Assembly (NCBI RefSeq): GCF_001613365.1
Contig: NZ_BDCF01000001.1
Coordinates: 186,001 to 250,000, forward strand
DNA: 64,000 nucleotides
Direction of reading: 5' to 3'
Source: Nocardia xishanensis NBRC 101358
Lineage (GTDB): Bacteria > Actinomycetota > Actinomycetes > Mycobacteriales > Mycobacteriaceae
Shown: positions 27,257 to 37,317 of the stretch, one piece after another
Layout: the number at the start of each line of letters is the position of its first letter
How positions within the stretch are numbered: position 1 is the first letter of the stretch
Translations under genes and position numbers: made by a program
Notes under the pieces: model-generated
Databases searched by the model: none
What the model saw: only the letters and a program-made list of their open reading frames with translations
Told to the model about the DNA's origin: nothing

Positions 27257-28636
27257 ATGGCTCGTACAACGAGGTACACCCAATTCATCGCGCTGCCACC
27301 GGAACTCGTGTGGCAGGTGGTGGGCGATCCGGCTCGCTGGCCCGAGTGGAACCCGGCCGTCGTCTCGGTGCGGCTGCACGGCCCCGTCGCGGTAGGCGCG
27401 ACCGGTGACTATCTACCGCGCGGACGTCTAGTGGGCGCGATACACGGCCGGACGGCGCCGCCGTTCGCGATCACCGTCCTGCGTCCGCAGCGCGAACTGA
27501 CCATCGAACAGCCGGAACCGGCGGGCCGGATGCGGCTGACCTGGCGCCTGATTCCCGCCGAAGGCGGAACGAACCTCACCCAGGAACTGACCTTCTCCGG
27601 GCCTTCGGCCGCGGCGGCGCGCACCGTCGTCGCCCGACTGCTGGAACATGACCCGCGCGTCTGTTTCGCGCGACTGGCCAGGCTGGCCGGTCTCGCTCCG
27701 AAGCCCGACGCGCTGACGGTCGTGATCGCGGGCGGCAGCGGCGCGCTCGGCAGGCAGCTCGCCGCCGATCTCGTCAGCCGCGGACAGCGAGTCACCATCC
27801 TGACCCGCCGCCGCGACCCCGCGCTGCCGTTCGATCAAGTCGAATGGGACGGTAAGTCCGTTGGGAAATGGGTCACGGCCCTGAGCAATCCGGGTAAGAC
27901 CGCGATCGTCAATTTGGCGGGCGAACTGGTGGACTGCCGCCCGACCGAACGCAATGTCATCGAATTGCGCAGCAGTCGAGTCGATCCCACCGCCGCCCTG
28001 GTGGCCGCCTCGGCCGCCCTGCCCGCGCCCGTCGACTACTGGGTGCAGGCAAGCACCACAGCGATCTGGTCCGACGCGGGCGAGACCCGTTGCACCGAAG
28101 CAACTCCGCTGCCCGTCGGCCTGCCGCAGATGACCGGCGTGGCCGAGCCGTGGGAGCGCGCCTTCGACGGCGCGAACACCAAGCGCCACACCATCCTGCG
28201 CACCTCCATCGTGCTCGACCCGCACGCACCCGCGCTGCGGCGGCTCTGTCAGCTGACCAGCGCGGGCCTCGGCGGGCGAGTCGGCCGCGGAGACCAATGG
28301 TTCAGCTGGATCCACATCGAAGACTGGTTGGGCATCGTCCGCGCCGCGCTCGGGCTTGACCCCGATGTCACGCTGCCGGACGGCATTTTGGTGGCGGCCA
28401 CCGATTTTCCCGTACGCAACCGCGAGCTGATGGCCGCACTCCGCCGCCACCTCCACCGCCCGCCAGCACCCCCGACCCCCGGGCCGGTGCTGAAGCTCGG
28501 TGCGGTTCTCTTGCGGACGGATGCGGCGCTGGGCTTGACCGGGCGCCATGCGACGTCGGCGGTGCTCGGTCCGGCGGGATTCCGGTTTCGGTACCCGCGG
28601 TTGGCTGATGCGTTGGGTGATCTATTGCCGCATTGA
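27257..28636 (+). CDS. SRPBCC domain fused to TIGR01777 epimerase
   Basis: This 459-residue protein is a fusion. Residues 1-150 are a SRPBCC/polyketide-cyclase-like ligand-binding domain (YTQFIALPPELVWQVVGDPA, WPEWNP). From about 155 a Rossmann-fold epimerase begins with VVIAGGSGALGRQLAADLVS, followed by NLAGELVDCRPTE and a C-terminal DUF1731 part (PGPVLKLGAVLLRTD). The SRPBCC part may present a hydrophobic substrate to the dehydrogenase. A simpler paralogue lies at 16714. Substrate unknown. ATG 27257 is used. Confidence 0.85.
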   Translation: MARTTRYTQFIALPPELVWQVVGDPARWPEWNPAVVSVRLHGPVAVGATGDYLPRGRLVGAIHGRTAPPFAITVLRPQRELTIEQPEPAGRMRLTWRLIPAEGGTNLTQELTFSGPSAAAARTVVARLLEHDPRVCFARLARLAGLAPKPDALTVVIAGGSGALGRQLAADLVSRGQRVTILTRRRDPALPFDQVEWDGKSVGKWVTALSNPGKTAIVNLAGELVDCRPTERNVIELRSSRVDPTAALVAASAALPAPVDYWVQASTTAIWSDAGETRCTEATPLPVGLPQMTGVAEPWERAFDGANTKRHTILRTSIVLDPHAPALRRLCQLTSAGLGGRVGRGDQWFSWIHIEDWLGIVRAALGLDPDVTLPDGILVAATDFPVRNRELMAALRRHLHRPPAPPTPGPVLKLGAVLLRTDAALGLTGRHATSAVLGPAGFRFRYPRLADALGDLLPH

Positions 28637-28665
28637 GGTACCGCTGACCGCGGGAGGTACGACCC

Positions 28666-29091
28666 TCAAGGCGCGGCGGCGATGGCCAACCCGACGAGCG
28701 CCACGACCTTCGCGACCTCGAGCCCGACGTACCAGTAATGCGCATGCGAACGGGGCAGTTCCTCGCCCGCGAGCACCCGGTTCGAGCGGCGGGTGAGTGG
28801 TGGGCGGACGACGAGGATCTGGGCCGCCAGGATCGCCACCGCGATACCCAGCCACACCCACGTCGCCGTGCTCGGCTCGAGCGCCACGCAGGAAAGCACC
28901 AGCGCCACCGCCAGGACTGTTTCCGCGATGTTCAACGCGCGGAACACGATTCGCCCGATTCCGAGTCCCAAGGCCAGCGTCACCCCTGGCGCGCGAAACT
29001 TCAGTGGCGCTTCGAGGAACGAGATGGCCAGCACCATGCCGAGCCACAGCATGGGCAGGAACCACACCAGATGTTGCGCGACGGTCTCCAC
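28666..29091 (-). CDS. Small four-helix membrane protein, unknown function
   Basis: This 141-residue protein has four predicted transmembrane helices: LVWFLPMLWLGMVLAISFLE, VFRALNIAETVLAVALVLSC, TWVWLGIAVAILAAQILVV and VGLEVAKVVALVGLAIAAA. A conserved-looking loop SHAHYWYVGLEVAK precedes the last helix. It resembles small actinobacterial membrane proteins of unknown role. It converges with the epimerase gene and lies upstream of nothing obviously linked. Confidence 0.7.
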   Translation of the reverse strand: METVAQHLVWFLPMLWLGMVLAISFLEAPLKFRAPGVTLALGLGIGRIVFRALNIAETVLAVALVLSCVALEPSTATWVWLGIAVAILAAQILVVRPPLTRRSNRVLAGEELPRSHAHYWYVGLEVAKVVALVGLAIAAAP

Positions 29092-29175
29092 CCGCCGGAC
29101 GCTACCGCGTTTGCGCGGGGTCCGGGAGGGCCGGACGGCACCTGCCGAAAGACCCCATCCGGCCGCACACCGGCG

Positions 29176-31845
29176 TCAGAGCTTCACCAAGGTCCGGCTG
29201 TACTGCGGGATGAGGCGGATCTTGCCCGCGGTGCCGAAGTCGATCGTGACCGTCGCCAGCGGGCCGAAGCCTTCGGCGGCGATCACGCGGCCGAGGCCGT
29301 ACTTGTCGTCGCTGACCCGGTCGCCCACCGCGAGCACCAGATTGGTGTTGTTGCGGGCGGCGCCGCCGGGAGCGGGGCGGCGCGGACCTCGATCGGGACG
29401 CACGCCCGGACGCTCGGACCAGCCGTCACCGCGCGTCCAGTCCCGTTCCAGCCCGTCGTCGTCGCCGCGCCTGCGCAGGCCCCTCGACGCCGCGGAATTC
29501 GCGGGTTCGAGTCGCCGCCAATCCATCAGATGGCCCGGGATCTCCTGCAGGAAGCGCGACTCCGGGTTGGACACCGGCTGCCCCCAGCCGGAACGGACCA
29601 CCGCGCGGGTCAGGTAAAGCCGATGCCTGGCCCTGGTGATGCCGACGTACGCGAGGCGGCGTTCCTCGGCCAGTTCGGTGGGATCGCCGAGCGCGCGCAT
29701 GTGCGGGAACTGGCCGTCCTCCCAGCCGGTCACGAAGACCACCGGGAACTCCAGGCCCTTGGCGGTGTGCAGCGTCATCATGGTGACCACGCCGGAGCCC
29801 TCGTCCGGGATCTGGTCGGTGTCGGCGACCAGCGAGACGCGCTCCAGGAACGCCGCGAGCGAGCCCGGGTCCGGTTCGCCTTCGCCGAGTTCGGGCACGA
29901 TGCCCTCCTCGCGCGCCGCGACGGCGTTGTTGTACGCCTCGGAGCTGAACTCGCGCGCCACGCTGACCAGTTCGTTCAGGTTGTCCAGCCGGGCGCCGTC
30001 CTGCGGATCGTCGGACGCCTCCAGCTCGGCGCGGTACCCGGTGCGATCGAGCACGGCCTCCACCACGTTGCCGACGTCGGGGAAGTCGGCGTCGGCCTGC
30101 ACGCCCGCCGCCCTGATCTCCTCGAGCAACTCGAGGAAGCCGGAGATCGCCCGCTGCGCACGGGTGTTCAGCAGCGCGACCTTGCCGTCGGCGGCGTCGC
30201 GCAGCGCCGCGGCGAAACCGATCTCGCGCTGCTCGGCGTGCACGGCGACGCACGCCTCGGCCCGGTCGCCGATGCCGCGGCGCGGGGTGTTGAGGATGCG
30301 GCGCAAGCTCACCGCGTCGTCGGGGTTCTCCAGCACGCGCAGGTAGGCGACGATGTCGCGAACCTCTTTGCGCTCGTAGAACCGGACTCCGCCGACCACC
30401 TTGTACGGCAGACCCATCCGGATGAAGATCTCTTCCAGCGCACGGGAGTTGTTGTTGGTGCGATAGAACACCGCGACATCGCCGTAGTTCGCCTCGCCCT
30501 GATCGACGAGCCGGTCGATCTCGCGGGCAACGAACGAGGCCTCGTCGTGCTCGTTGTCGGCCACATAGCCGACGATCAGATCGCCCTCGCCGGAATCGGT
30601 CCACAGCCGCTTCTCACGCCTGCCCTCGTTGCGCGAGATGACCGCGTTCGCCGCCGACAGGATGTGCTGGGTGGAGCGGTAGTTCTGCTCGAGCAGAATG
30701 GTCTTCGCGTCGGGGAAATCGCGCTCGAATTCCTCGATGTTGCGAATGGTCGCGCCGCGGAACGCGTAAATGGATTGGTCGGCGTCGCCGACGACGCACA
30801 ATTCGCTCGGCGGCGCTCCCGCGTCGTCCTCCCCCTGCTCCGCCTCGGCGGTGTGGTGGCCGACCAGTTCCCGCACCAGCACGTACTGCGCGTGGTTGGT
30901 GTCCTGGTACTCGTCGACGAGCACGTGCCGGAAGCGGCGACGGTAGTACTCCGCGACCTGCGGGTGGTTCTGCAGCAGCGCGACCGCCTCGCCGATCAGG
31001 TCGTCGAAGTCGAGCGCGTTGGCCGCGCGCAGCCTGCGCTGATATTCGGTGTACACGCGGGCCACCAAGCCGGGCAGTTCGGTATCGTCCGATTCGGCGT
31101 CCGCGGTGGCCTGCTCCGGCCCGATCAACTCGTTCTTCAGATTCGAGATCGCGGTCGCGAGGAGTCGCGCGGAGTATTTCTTCGTATCGATGTCGAAGTC
31201 GCGGCTGATCATCGTCAGCAATCGCCGCGAATCATCGGCGTCGTAGATCGAGAAATTCGAATTCAAGCCCGGCAGCAGAGCCGCCTGCATACGCAGGATC
31301 CGCACGCAGCTGGAGTGGAAAGTGGAAACCCACATATTGTTCGCGCGCGGGCCGACCAGCCCGATCACCCGTTCCCGCATCTCGGCGGCAGCCTTGTTGG
31401 TGAACGTGATCGCCAGGACCTGGCCCGGCGTGACGCCGCGCGCGGCGAGCAGATAGGCGATCCGACGGGTCAGCACGGCGGTCTTGCCCGAGCCGGCGCC
31501 CGCGACGATGAGCAGGGGCGAACCGCTGTGCACGACCGCGGCCCGCTGCTGCGGATTGAGCCCGTCCAGCAGTCGCTCGGCCTCCTCGGCGCGCCGGCGA
31601 TCCCATTCGGCCCGACGCTCGGCCTGCTCGTCGGCGCGACGCTGTGCCTGTTCGGTCAACGATCCCGCCTGTCCGGTCGAGAATCCCATCTGTTCGGGCA
31701 ACGACCCCGCCTGTTCGGCCGAGTATCGCGGCGCGTCGGACTGCCCCGTGGCCGCGGCCGAATCGGCCGCCTGCCGCGGAGTTGGGTTCACGTCCTGATG
31801 CCGGTTCCGACCGGCCTGCGTCTGGGGAGCCACCGTGATGTCCAT
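29176..31845 (-). CDS. uvrD1: UvrD/PcrA-family DNA helicase
   Basis: This 889-residue SF1A 3'-5' helicase unwinds DNA in excision repair and replication-fork processing. Walker A is GAGSGKTAVLTRR, motif II DEYQDTNHAQY, motif III GDADQSIYAFRGA, with TLHTAKGLEFPVVF and AYVGITRARHRLYL as motifs V and VI. The C-terminal GDRVSDDKYGLGRVIAAEG is the RNA-polymerase-interacting Tudor-like part. An N-terminal extension of about 95 residues contains imperfect repeats of EQxGSxxEQ and an Arg/Glu-rich helix. Its position near the chorismate mutase gene matches Rv0949 (uvrD1). It is longer than the mycobacterial protein because of the N-terminus. Confidence 0.96.
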   Translation of the reverse strand: MDITVAPQTQAGRNRHQDVNPTPRQAADSAAATGQSDAPRYSAEQAGSLPEQMGFSTGQAGSLTEQAQRRADEQAERRAEWDRRRAEEAERLLDGLNPQQRAAVVHSGSPLLIVAGAGSGKTAVLTRRIAYLLAARGVTPGQVLAITFTNKAAAEMRERVIGLVGPRANNMWVSTFHSSCVRILRMQAALLPGLNSNFSIYDADDSRRLLTMISRDFDIDTKKYSARLLATAISNLKNELIGPEQATADAESDDTELPGLVARVYTEYQRRLRAANALDFDDLIGEAVALLQNHPQVAEYYRRRFRHVLVDEYQDTNHAQYVLVRELVGHHTAEAEQGEDDAGAPPSELCVVGDADQSIYAFRGATIRNIEEFERDFPDAKTILLEQNYRSTQHILSAANAVISRNEGRREKRLWTDSGEGDLIVGYVADNEHDEASFVAREIDRLVDQGEANYGDVAVFYRTNNNSRALEEIFIRMGLPYKVVGGVRFYERKEVRDIVAYLRVLENPDDAVSLRRILNTPRRGIGDRAEACVAVHAEQREIGFAAALRDAADGKVALLNTRAQRAISGFLELLEEIRAAGVQADADFPDVGNVVEAVLDRTGYRAELEASDDPQDGARLDNLNELVSVAREFSSEAYNNAVAAREEGIVPELGEGEPDPGSLAAFLERVSLVADTDQIPDEGSGVVTMMTLHTAKGLEFPVVFVTGWEDGQFPHMRALGDPTELAEERRLAYVGITRARHRLYLTRAVVRSGWGQPVSNPESRFLQEIPGHLMDWRRLEPANSAASRGLRRRGDDDGLERDWTRGDGWSERPGVRPDRGPRRPAPGGAARNNTNLVLAVGDRVSDDKYGLGRVIAAEGFGPLATVTIDFGTAGKIRLIPQYSRTLVKL

Positions 31846-32229
31846 TGCCCATCCACGCTACCGGCGGCCACCGACACAAGCGAAGCCCCCGGGTGCGCTC
31901 CGAACCGCGCGACGACCACCGGCTAACATTCAGTGAACACCTCCAGGCGTGGCATCCCGCAAAACCGCTCGACTCGTTCTCAGCAGATTCACAAAATCAG
32001 ACGTTTTGCATTGGTTCGGCCGCGTGGCAGACTGGCCCCCATGGTCAGCGTTACCGCGATGCATCCGATTCGGTTACCAGCCGGAAATCGGTATCGCGGA
32101 GCCTTGTAGCCGACCACACGCTTCTGGGGGACTATAGAAGCCCACCAGGTCTGTTTCACGGTGAAAGAACCGGACGGTAACGCGCCGTGCGCACCCGCCG
32201 ATCCACGTTCTGACACGAGGAGATGAATG
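31846..32229. other. Divergent promoter region of uvrD1 and chorismate mutase
   Basis: No gene is visible in these 384 bases. A short perfect stem TTTCAC/GTGAAA lies at 32154-32166, shortly before the chorismate mutase gene, and ACTATAGAAG near 32131 could be a -10 region. The first half is without recognised motifs. Confidence 0.4.
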
Positions 32230-32523
32230 ATGAGCACCCCTGCCACGACCACCGGGTCCGACGCGGCGCTGCCGCAGACCGAGGCGGAGATCGACAAGCT
32301 CCGCAAGGAGATCGACCAGCTCGATGCCGAGATCCTCGCCGCCATCAAGCGACGCAGCGAGGTCTCCCGGTTGATCGGACGGACTCGGATGGCCTCCGGT
32401 GGCCCGCGACTGGTGCACAGTCGCGAGATGAAGGTGCTGGAGCGCTTCAGCGAGCTCGGCCAGGAGGGCCACACCCTCGCCATGCTGCTGCTGCGTCTCG
32501 GTCGCGGTCGCCTCGGCCACTGA
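32230..32523 (+). CDS. Chorismate mutase, AroQ-delta type (Rv0948c-like)
   Basis: This 97-residue helical chorismate mutase converts chorismate to prephenate for Phe and Tyr synthesis. The core EIDKLRKEIDQLDAEILAAI, RRSEVSRLIG, RMASGGPRLVHSREMKV and the end LLLRLGRGRLGH match Rv0948c closely. In mycobacteria the intracellular enzyme is activated by complex formation with DAHP synthase through this C-terminal GRGRLGH region. ATG 32230 has a GAGGAG site at a spacing of seven; ATG 32227 is an alternative. It keeps the mycobacterial gene order between uvrD1 and pgi. Confidence 0.95.
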   Translation: MSTPATTTGSDAALPQTEAEIDKLRKEIDQLDAEILAAIKRRSEVSRLIGRTRMASGGPRLVHSREMKVLERFSELGQEGHTLAMLLLRLGRGRLGH

Positions 32524-32593
32524 CGCGCAGTTCTCCCGCCGCCTCCAGCGGCACGCGAGCCTTGCGGTGATCGCGAGACCATCGCATCCACAG

Positions 32594-32624
32594 GCCGCCC
32601 CGGGTGTTCGAACCCCGGGGCGGT
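32594..32624 (+). terminator. Terminator after chorismate mutase
   Basis: A GC-rich stem of CCGCCCCGGG (32595-32604) with its complement ending at 32623 encloses GTGTTCGAA. TCCTTGCGTTTT follows. It lies between the converging chorismate mutase and aldehyde dehydrogenase genes. Confidence 0.8.
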
Positions 32625-32658
32625 CCTTGCGTTTTCGGGTCACACCGGCGCGAGCCGG

Positions 32659-34113
32659 TCAGGTCAGCGCGATGTACTTCGTCGACAAGTACTCCTCGAT
32701 GCCCTCGATGCCGCCCTCACGGCCGAACCCGGAAGCCTTCACGCCGCCGAACGGCGCTGCCGGATCGGAGATGACGCCGCGGTTGACGCCCACCATGCCC
32801 GACTCGAGTCCCTCCGCCACTCGCAGCGCGCGATCCAGCGTCCGCGTGTACACGTAGGCGACCAAACCGAACTCGGTGTCGTTGGCGGCGGCGAGACCTT
32901 CCTCCTCGGTCTCGAAACCGACGATCGGCGCGACCGGACCGAACACCTCCTCGCGCAAGATCCTGGCGTGCGGCGGCACGTCGCTGAGAATCGTGGCCGG
33001 GTAGAACCAGCCGGGACCGCTTGGCGCCTTGCCGCCGAGGCGAACCCGCGCGCCCGCCGCCACCGCGTCGTCGACGAGTTCGCTGACGGTGGTGAGCTGG
33101 TCCTCGTTGATCAGCGGGCCGAGGGTCGTCTCGGGATCGGTGCCAGGCCCCATGGTGACCGAGTTCGTCATCGCCTCGGCGAATTTGGCGGTGAACTCCT
33201 CGAGCACCCCGTTCTGCACGTGGAACCGGTTGGCCGCGGTGCACGCCTCGCCGCCGTTGCGCAGCTTGGCCAGCATCGCGCCCTGCACCGCCGCGTCGAC
33301 GTCGGCGTCGTCGAACACCACGAACGGCGCGTTGCCGCCGAGCTCCATCGAGGTGCGCAGCAAGCCGTGCGCGGACTGCTGCACGAGTTTCTTGCCGACC
33401 TCGGTGGACCCGGTGAAGGTGAGTTTGCGCAGTCGCGGGTCTTCCAGCAGCGGCCCGGTCACCGCGCCGGAACGGCTGGTCGTGATGACCGAGAGCACCC
33501 CATCGGGCAGTCCGGCCTCTTGGCACAGTTTGGCGAGCAGCAGCATCGTCAGCGGCGTCTCCGAGGCGGGCTTGACGATCATGGTGCAGCCCGCGGCCAG
33601 CGCGGGACCGATCTTGCGGGTGCCCATGGCCAGCGGGAAGTTCCACGGCGTGATGGCAAGACACGGGCCCACCGGCTGCTTGTGCACCATGATCCGGCCG
33701 GTGCCGGAGGGTGCGTGCAGGTAGCGCCCGTGCACGCGCACGGCCTCCTCGCTGAACCAGCGGAAGAACTCGGCGCCGTAGCGCACCTCGTTGCGGCTCT
33801 CCGGCAGCGCCTTGCCCATCTCCAGGGTCATCAGCAGCGCGAATTCCTCGGCTCGCGCGGTGATCTGCTCGAACACCGCGCGCAGGATCTCGCCCCGCTC
33901 CCTCGATGAGGTCGCGGCCCATTCGGCCTGCACGGCTGCCGCGGCGTCGAGTGCGCGCACCGCGTCCTGCGGGCTCGCGTCGGCGACCTCGATCAGCACT
34001 TCCCCGTCGGCGGGATTGCGCACCGGGAAAGTGGCGCCGCCCTCGGCATCGACGGGCCCGCCGATCCATAGTTGCGTCGGTACGGATTGGAGTAGTTCGC
34101 GTTCGGACACCAT
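32659..34113 (-). CDS. gabD: NAD(P)-dependent succinate-semialdehyde dehydrogenase
   Basis: This 484-residue aldehyde dehydrogenase carries ITPWNFPLAM, the catalytic Glu in MELGGNAPF and the catalytic Cys in NGGEACTAANRF. The C-terminal end SDPAAPFGGVKASGFGREGG is typical of the succinate-semialdehyde dehydrogenase group. It would oxidise succinate semialdehyde to succinate, feeding the TCA cycle near sucCD. The specific substrate is inferred from similarity. It is divergent from pgi. Confidence 0.88.
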   Translation of the reverse strand: MVSERELLQSVPTQLWIGGPVDAEGGATFPVRNPADGEVLIEVADASPQDAVRALDAAAAVQAEWAATSSRERGEILRAVFEQITARAEEFALLMTLEMGKALPESRNEVRYGAEFFRWFSEEAVRVHGRYLHAPSGTGRIMVHKQPVGPCLAITPWNFPLAMGTRKIGPALAAGCTMIVKPASETPLTMLLLAKLCQEAGLPDGVLSVITTSRSGAVTGPLLEDPRLRKLTFTGSTEVGKKLVQQSAHGLLRTSMELGGNAPFVVFDDADVDAAVQGAMLAKLRNGGEACTAANRFHVQNGVLEEFTAKFAEAMTNSVTMGPGTDPETTLGPLINEDQLTTVSELVDDAVAAGARVRLGGKAPSGPGWFYPATILSDVPPHARILREEVFGPVAPIVGFETEEEGLAAANDTEFGLVAYVYTRTLDRALRVAEGLESGMVGVNRGVISDPAAPFGGVKASGFGREGGIEGIEEYLSTKYIALT

Positions 34114-34282
34114 GCCGCCAGCCTAGGCCGCTACCTGGTCGGTGACGCCGGAGTCGATCCGGGAAATTGGCGGCCCGCGCTCACGCGACGTCACCAAGGC
34201 GGCCACGCGCGGCGCCGACTCGACCGGGGATTGCCCGCCTCAGCCGTGCGATGGCGCCGCACGGTGAGTACGCTCGGCGAAC

Positions 34283-35920
34283 GTGAGCAGCGACATCACC
34301 GCGATGGCGGCATGGCGGAAACTGCACGATCACTACGGCGCCGTGTCCGAGCGACACCTACGCGAGATCTTCGCGGACGACCCCGAGCGCGGTCGTGAAC
34401 TGACCGTCCAGGTGGGCGACCTGCACATCGACTACAGCAAGCACCGGGTCACCCGGGAAACTCTGCAGCTACTCGGCGAATTGGCGTACGAGGCCGGGGT
34501 GGCCGAGCGGCGCGACGCCATGTTCGCGGGCGCGCACATCAACACCTCCGAGGATCGCGCGGTCGGCCACGTCGCGCTGCGCCTGCCCGCGGGCGAGTCG
34601 ATGATCATCGACGGCGCCGACGCGGGCGCCGAGGTGCACGAGGTGCTGCGACGAATGGGTGAATTCACCGACGAGCTGCGCTCGGGCCGTTGGCGCGGCG
34701 CCACCGGCGAGCGGATCGCCACGGTGGTGAACATCGGCATCGGCGGCTCGGATCTGGGCCCGGTGATGGTGCACCAGGCGCTGCGCCACTACGCCGACGC
34801 GGGTATCGGCGCTCGCTTCGTCTCGAACGTCGACCCCGCCGACCTGGTCGCCGAGCTCGCCGGCCTCGACCCCGCGACCACCCTGTTCATCGTTGCGTCC
34901 AAGACGTTCTCGACGCTCGAGACCCTGACCAACGCCACCGCCGCGCGCCGCTGGCTGGTGGCCGCGCTCGGCGAGGACGCGGTCGCCAAGCATTTCGTCG
35001 CGGTCTCCACCAATGCCGAGCGAGTCGCCGAATTCGGCATCGACACCGCGAACATGTTCGGCTTCTGGGACTGGGTCGGCGGCCGCTATTCGGTGGATTC
35101 GGCCATCGGGCTTTCGGTGATGGCCACCATCGGCAAAGAGCGCTTCGCGGAATTCCTGGCCGGAATGCACACCGTGGACGTGCATTTCGCCTCCGCGCCG
35201 CTCGAGGCGAACGCACCGGTGCTGCTCGGTCTGCTCGGCGTGTGGTACTCGAACTTCTTCGACGCGGAATCGCGTGCGGTGCTGCCGTATTCGAACGACC
35301 TGGCGCGTTTCCCCGCCTATTTGCAGCAGCTCACGATGGAGTCGAACGGTAAGTCGGTGCACGCCGACGGCACTCCCGTCACCACCTCCACCGGCGAGAT
35401 CTTCTGGGGTGAGCCGGGCACCAACGGCCAGCACGCTTTCTATCAACTGCTGCACCAGGGCACCCGCCTTATTCCCGCCGACTTCATCGGATTCGCCCGT
35501 CCCACCGACGATCTGCCGACCCGCGACGGCACCGGCAGCATGCACGACATCCTGATGAGCAACCTGTTCGCCCAGACCAAGGTGCTCGCTTTCGGCAAGA
35601 CCGCCGAGGAGATCGCCGCGGAGGGCACCGATCCCGAGGTGGTGCCGCACAAGGTGATGCCGGGCAACCGTCCGAGCACGACCATCCTCGCGCCGCAGCT
35701 GACGCCCTCGGTGGTCGGCCAGCTCATCGCGCTCTACGAACACCAGGTCTTCGTGGAGGGCAGCATCTGGGGCATCGACAGCTTCGATCAGTGGGGCGTC
35801 GAACTCGGCAAACAGCAGGCGCTGGCACTCGCTCCCCTGCTCACCGCCGTCGAAGAACCCGCGCCGCAGGACGATTCGTCCACCGACGCGCTCATCCGCT
35901 GGTATCGCGCCAACCGCTGA
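34283..35920 (+). CDS. pgi: Glucose-6-phosphate isomerase
   Basis: This 545-residue enzyme interconverts glucose-6-phosphate and fructose-6-phosphate. Signatures are [14 protein letters not shown], the phosphate-binding [20 protein letters not shown] and [18 protein letters not shown] with the catalytic His. Length is standard. The GTG start at 34283 gives the expected N-terminus ([14 protein letters not shown]). In the mycobacterial order it is Rv0946c. Confidence 0.97.
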   Translation: MSSDITAMAAWRKLHDHYGAVSERHLREIFADDPERGRELTVQVGDLHIDYSKHRVTRETLQLLGELAYEAGVAERRDAMFAGAHINTSEDRAVGHVALRLPAGESMIIDGADAGAEVHEVLRRMGEFTDELRSGRWRGATGERIATVVNIGIGGSDLGPVMVHQALRHYADAGIGARFVSNVDPADLVAELAGLDPATTLFIVASKTFSTLETLTNATAARRWLVAALGEDAVAKHFVAVSTNAERVAEFGIDTANMFGFWDWVGGRYSVDSAIGLSVMATIGKERFAEFLAGMHTVDVHFASAPLEANAPVLLGLLGVWYSNFFDAESRAVLPYSNDLARFPAYLQQLTMESNGKSVHADGTPVTTSTGEIFWGEPGTNGQHAFYQLLHQGTRLIPADFIGFARPTDDLPTRDGTGSMHDILMSNLFAQTKVLAFGKTAEEIAAEGTDPEVVPHKVMPGNRPSTTILAPQLTPSVVGQLIALYEHQVFVEGSIWGIDSFDQWGVELGKQQALALAPLLTAVEEPAPQDDSSTDALIRWYRANR

Positions 35921-36550
35921 TCAGTCGTGCCCGTCCGGCCGCGGGCCCTGGCCGGACAGCGGGCGAGGGTCGTCGCCGGAGCCTGGCTTCTTGTCGTCCG
36001 AGAGCTGCGCGTCGTCGGGTCGACGCGCCGCGGCCGCCTCCAGTCGCCGGGCGACGCCGGTGGAGACGATGGCCAGCAAGCTGCCGATGACGATGAGGTC
36101 GAAGACAATCTGCACCATGGTGGCGATCCGCGCGGCCTGACCGATGGCGTGCACGTCGCCGTAGCCGACCGTGCCCAGCGTGACGACGGTGTAGTAAAGC
36201 GCGTCCGTGCGGGTCGACAGTCCCTCGAACTGCCCGGGATAGTGCACCCCGAGCCGGTAGTAGAACAGCGCGAAGAACATCGCCACCACGCACAGCAGCA
36301 ACAGAATGCCGTCCACTCGGCCGCCGGTCATGAGCGGCGCGCGCAGGTAGCGCTCGATGCGGCGCACCGTCAGCCAGATGAGCCCGCCGACGCCGGCGAG
36401 GAACGCCGCGAAGCCGAGGATGCGTCCCGGCAGGTCGACATCCCTGTCCCAGTCGATCGGGACGCCGTAGTAGAACAGCAGCGCGCACAGCAGTGCGGCG
36501 GCGTTCCGCAGTACGTGCACGCTCCCCGAAACCCGCTGCGACTCCGTCAT
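35921..36550 (-). CDS. Potassium channel, two-helix pore type
   Basis: This 209-residue membrane protein has an N-terminal pair of helices (about 14-65) and a pore module. The pore helix and selectivity filter TLGTVGYGD lie near 125-133, followed by a long inner helix. A hydrophilic tail of about 40 residues ends the protein; there is no RCK domain. It should pass K+ through the plasma membrane. Its stop is adjacent to the pgi stop. Confidence 0.9.
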   Translation of the reverse strand: MTESQRVSGSVHVLRNAAALLCALLFYYGVPIDWDRDVDLPGRILGFAAFLAGVGGLIWLTVRRIERYLRAPLMTGGRVDGILLLLCVVAMFFALFYYRLGVHYPGQFEGLSTRTDALYYTVVTLGTVGYGDVHAIGQAARIATMVQIVFDLIVIGSLLAIVSTGVARRLEAAAARRPDDAQLSDDKKPGSGDDPRPLSGQGPRPDGHD

Positions 36551-36621
36551 GGGTCAATGATCGGCGGGGGCTCGCCGATGCGGCGTCACACGCGCCGGGT
36601 GAAGCGAGATTCGCGGCGCGG

Positions 36622-37293
36622 TCAGCCGACCACGAAGTAGCGTCCGTCGCGCTCGCGCAGCACCAGGTCGGCGCGCTCCCGCGTCGCGCCGACGAGATCG
36701 GCGTTGCGCAGGTCGCTCTCGTACACCTTCGTCCTGGCGGCCTCGGCGCCGCGGCCGCCCTTCCGGTGCCGGTCGAGCAGCCGGGCCGCCAGCACGCCGC
36801 GGTCGGCGTCGAGGTACCAGCATTCGTCGAGTTCCGCCCGGACAGCCGACCAGCCGTGCCCGGCGCGGTCGTCGAGCAGCAGGTAGTTGCCCTCGGCGAC
36901 GGCGATCGACTGGTCGGTGAAGATCACGCCCGCCGGGGTGGGCTCGTCGGTGGCGCGATCGAATGTCGGCCACGGCACCGGCGTTCCGCGCGGGGTGTCG
37001 CGCAGGCGGCGCAGGTTCTCGACGAAGCCGGCGACGTCGAAGGTGTCCGGCTCGCCTTTGCGCGCCTGGCTGCCCGCCGCGCGAAGCCGCTCGTTGGACA
37101 GATGGTAACCGTCCATCGGCGCGATCTCGGCCGCCGCGACCGGGAACGCGTCGCGAAGCAGCACCGAGAGCGTGGATTTCCCCGCTCCCGGGGGTCCGGC
37201 GATGCCGAGCAAGTACCGCCGCTCCGGACGCTCGGCCGCTCGATCCAGCACCCTGCGCACCAGCCGGTGCAGCGGAATCTCGACCTCGCTCAC
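36622..37293 (-). CDS. Nucleoside/sugar kinase of the uridine kinase-like family
   Basis: This 223-residue P-loop kinase has Walker A GIAGPPGAGKST near residues 29-40, the substrate motif PMDGYHLSNERL, and FDRATDEPTPAG followed by VAEGNYLLLD. These are typical of the PanK/uridine kinase-like NTPases once annotated as fructose transport protein FrcK. The substrate is not defined. It is followed by the AidB-like dehydrogenase on the same strand with about 80 bases between. Confidence 0.85.
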   Translation of the reverse strand: MSEVEIPLHRLVRRVLDRAAERPERRYLLGIAGPPGAGKSTLSVLLRDAFPVAAAEIAPMDGYHLSNERLRAAGSQARKGEPDTFDVAGFVENLRRLRDTPRGTPVPWPTFDRATDEPTPAGVIFTDQSIAVAEGNYLLLDDRAGHGWSAVRAELDECWYLDADRGVLAARLLDRHRKGGRGAEAARTKVYESDLRNADLVGATRERADLVLRERDGRYFVVG

Positions 37294-37317
37294 CGCGCAG
37301 ACACTACCCAGCGCCGG

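Noticed and set aside
28738..31926. Open + strand frame of more than 1000 codons opposite uvrD1
   Set aside because: It is the antisense of a clearly conserved helicase. Its product has repetitive Arg/His/Gly composition and no family similarity; high GC produces such shadows.
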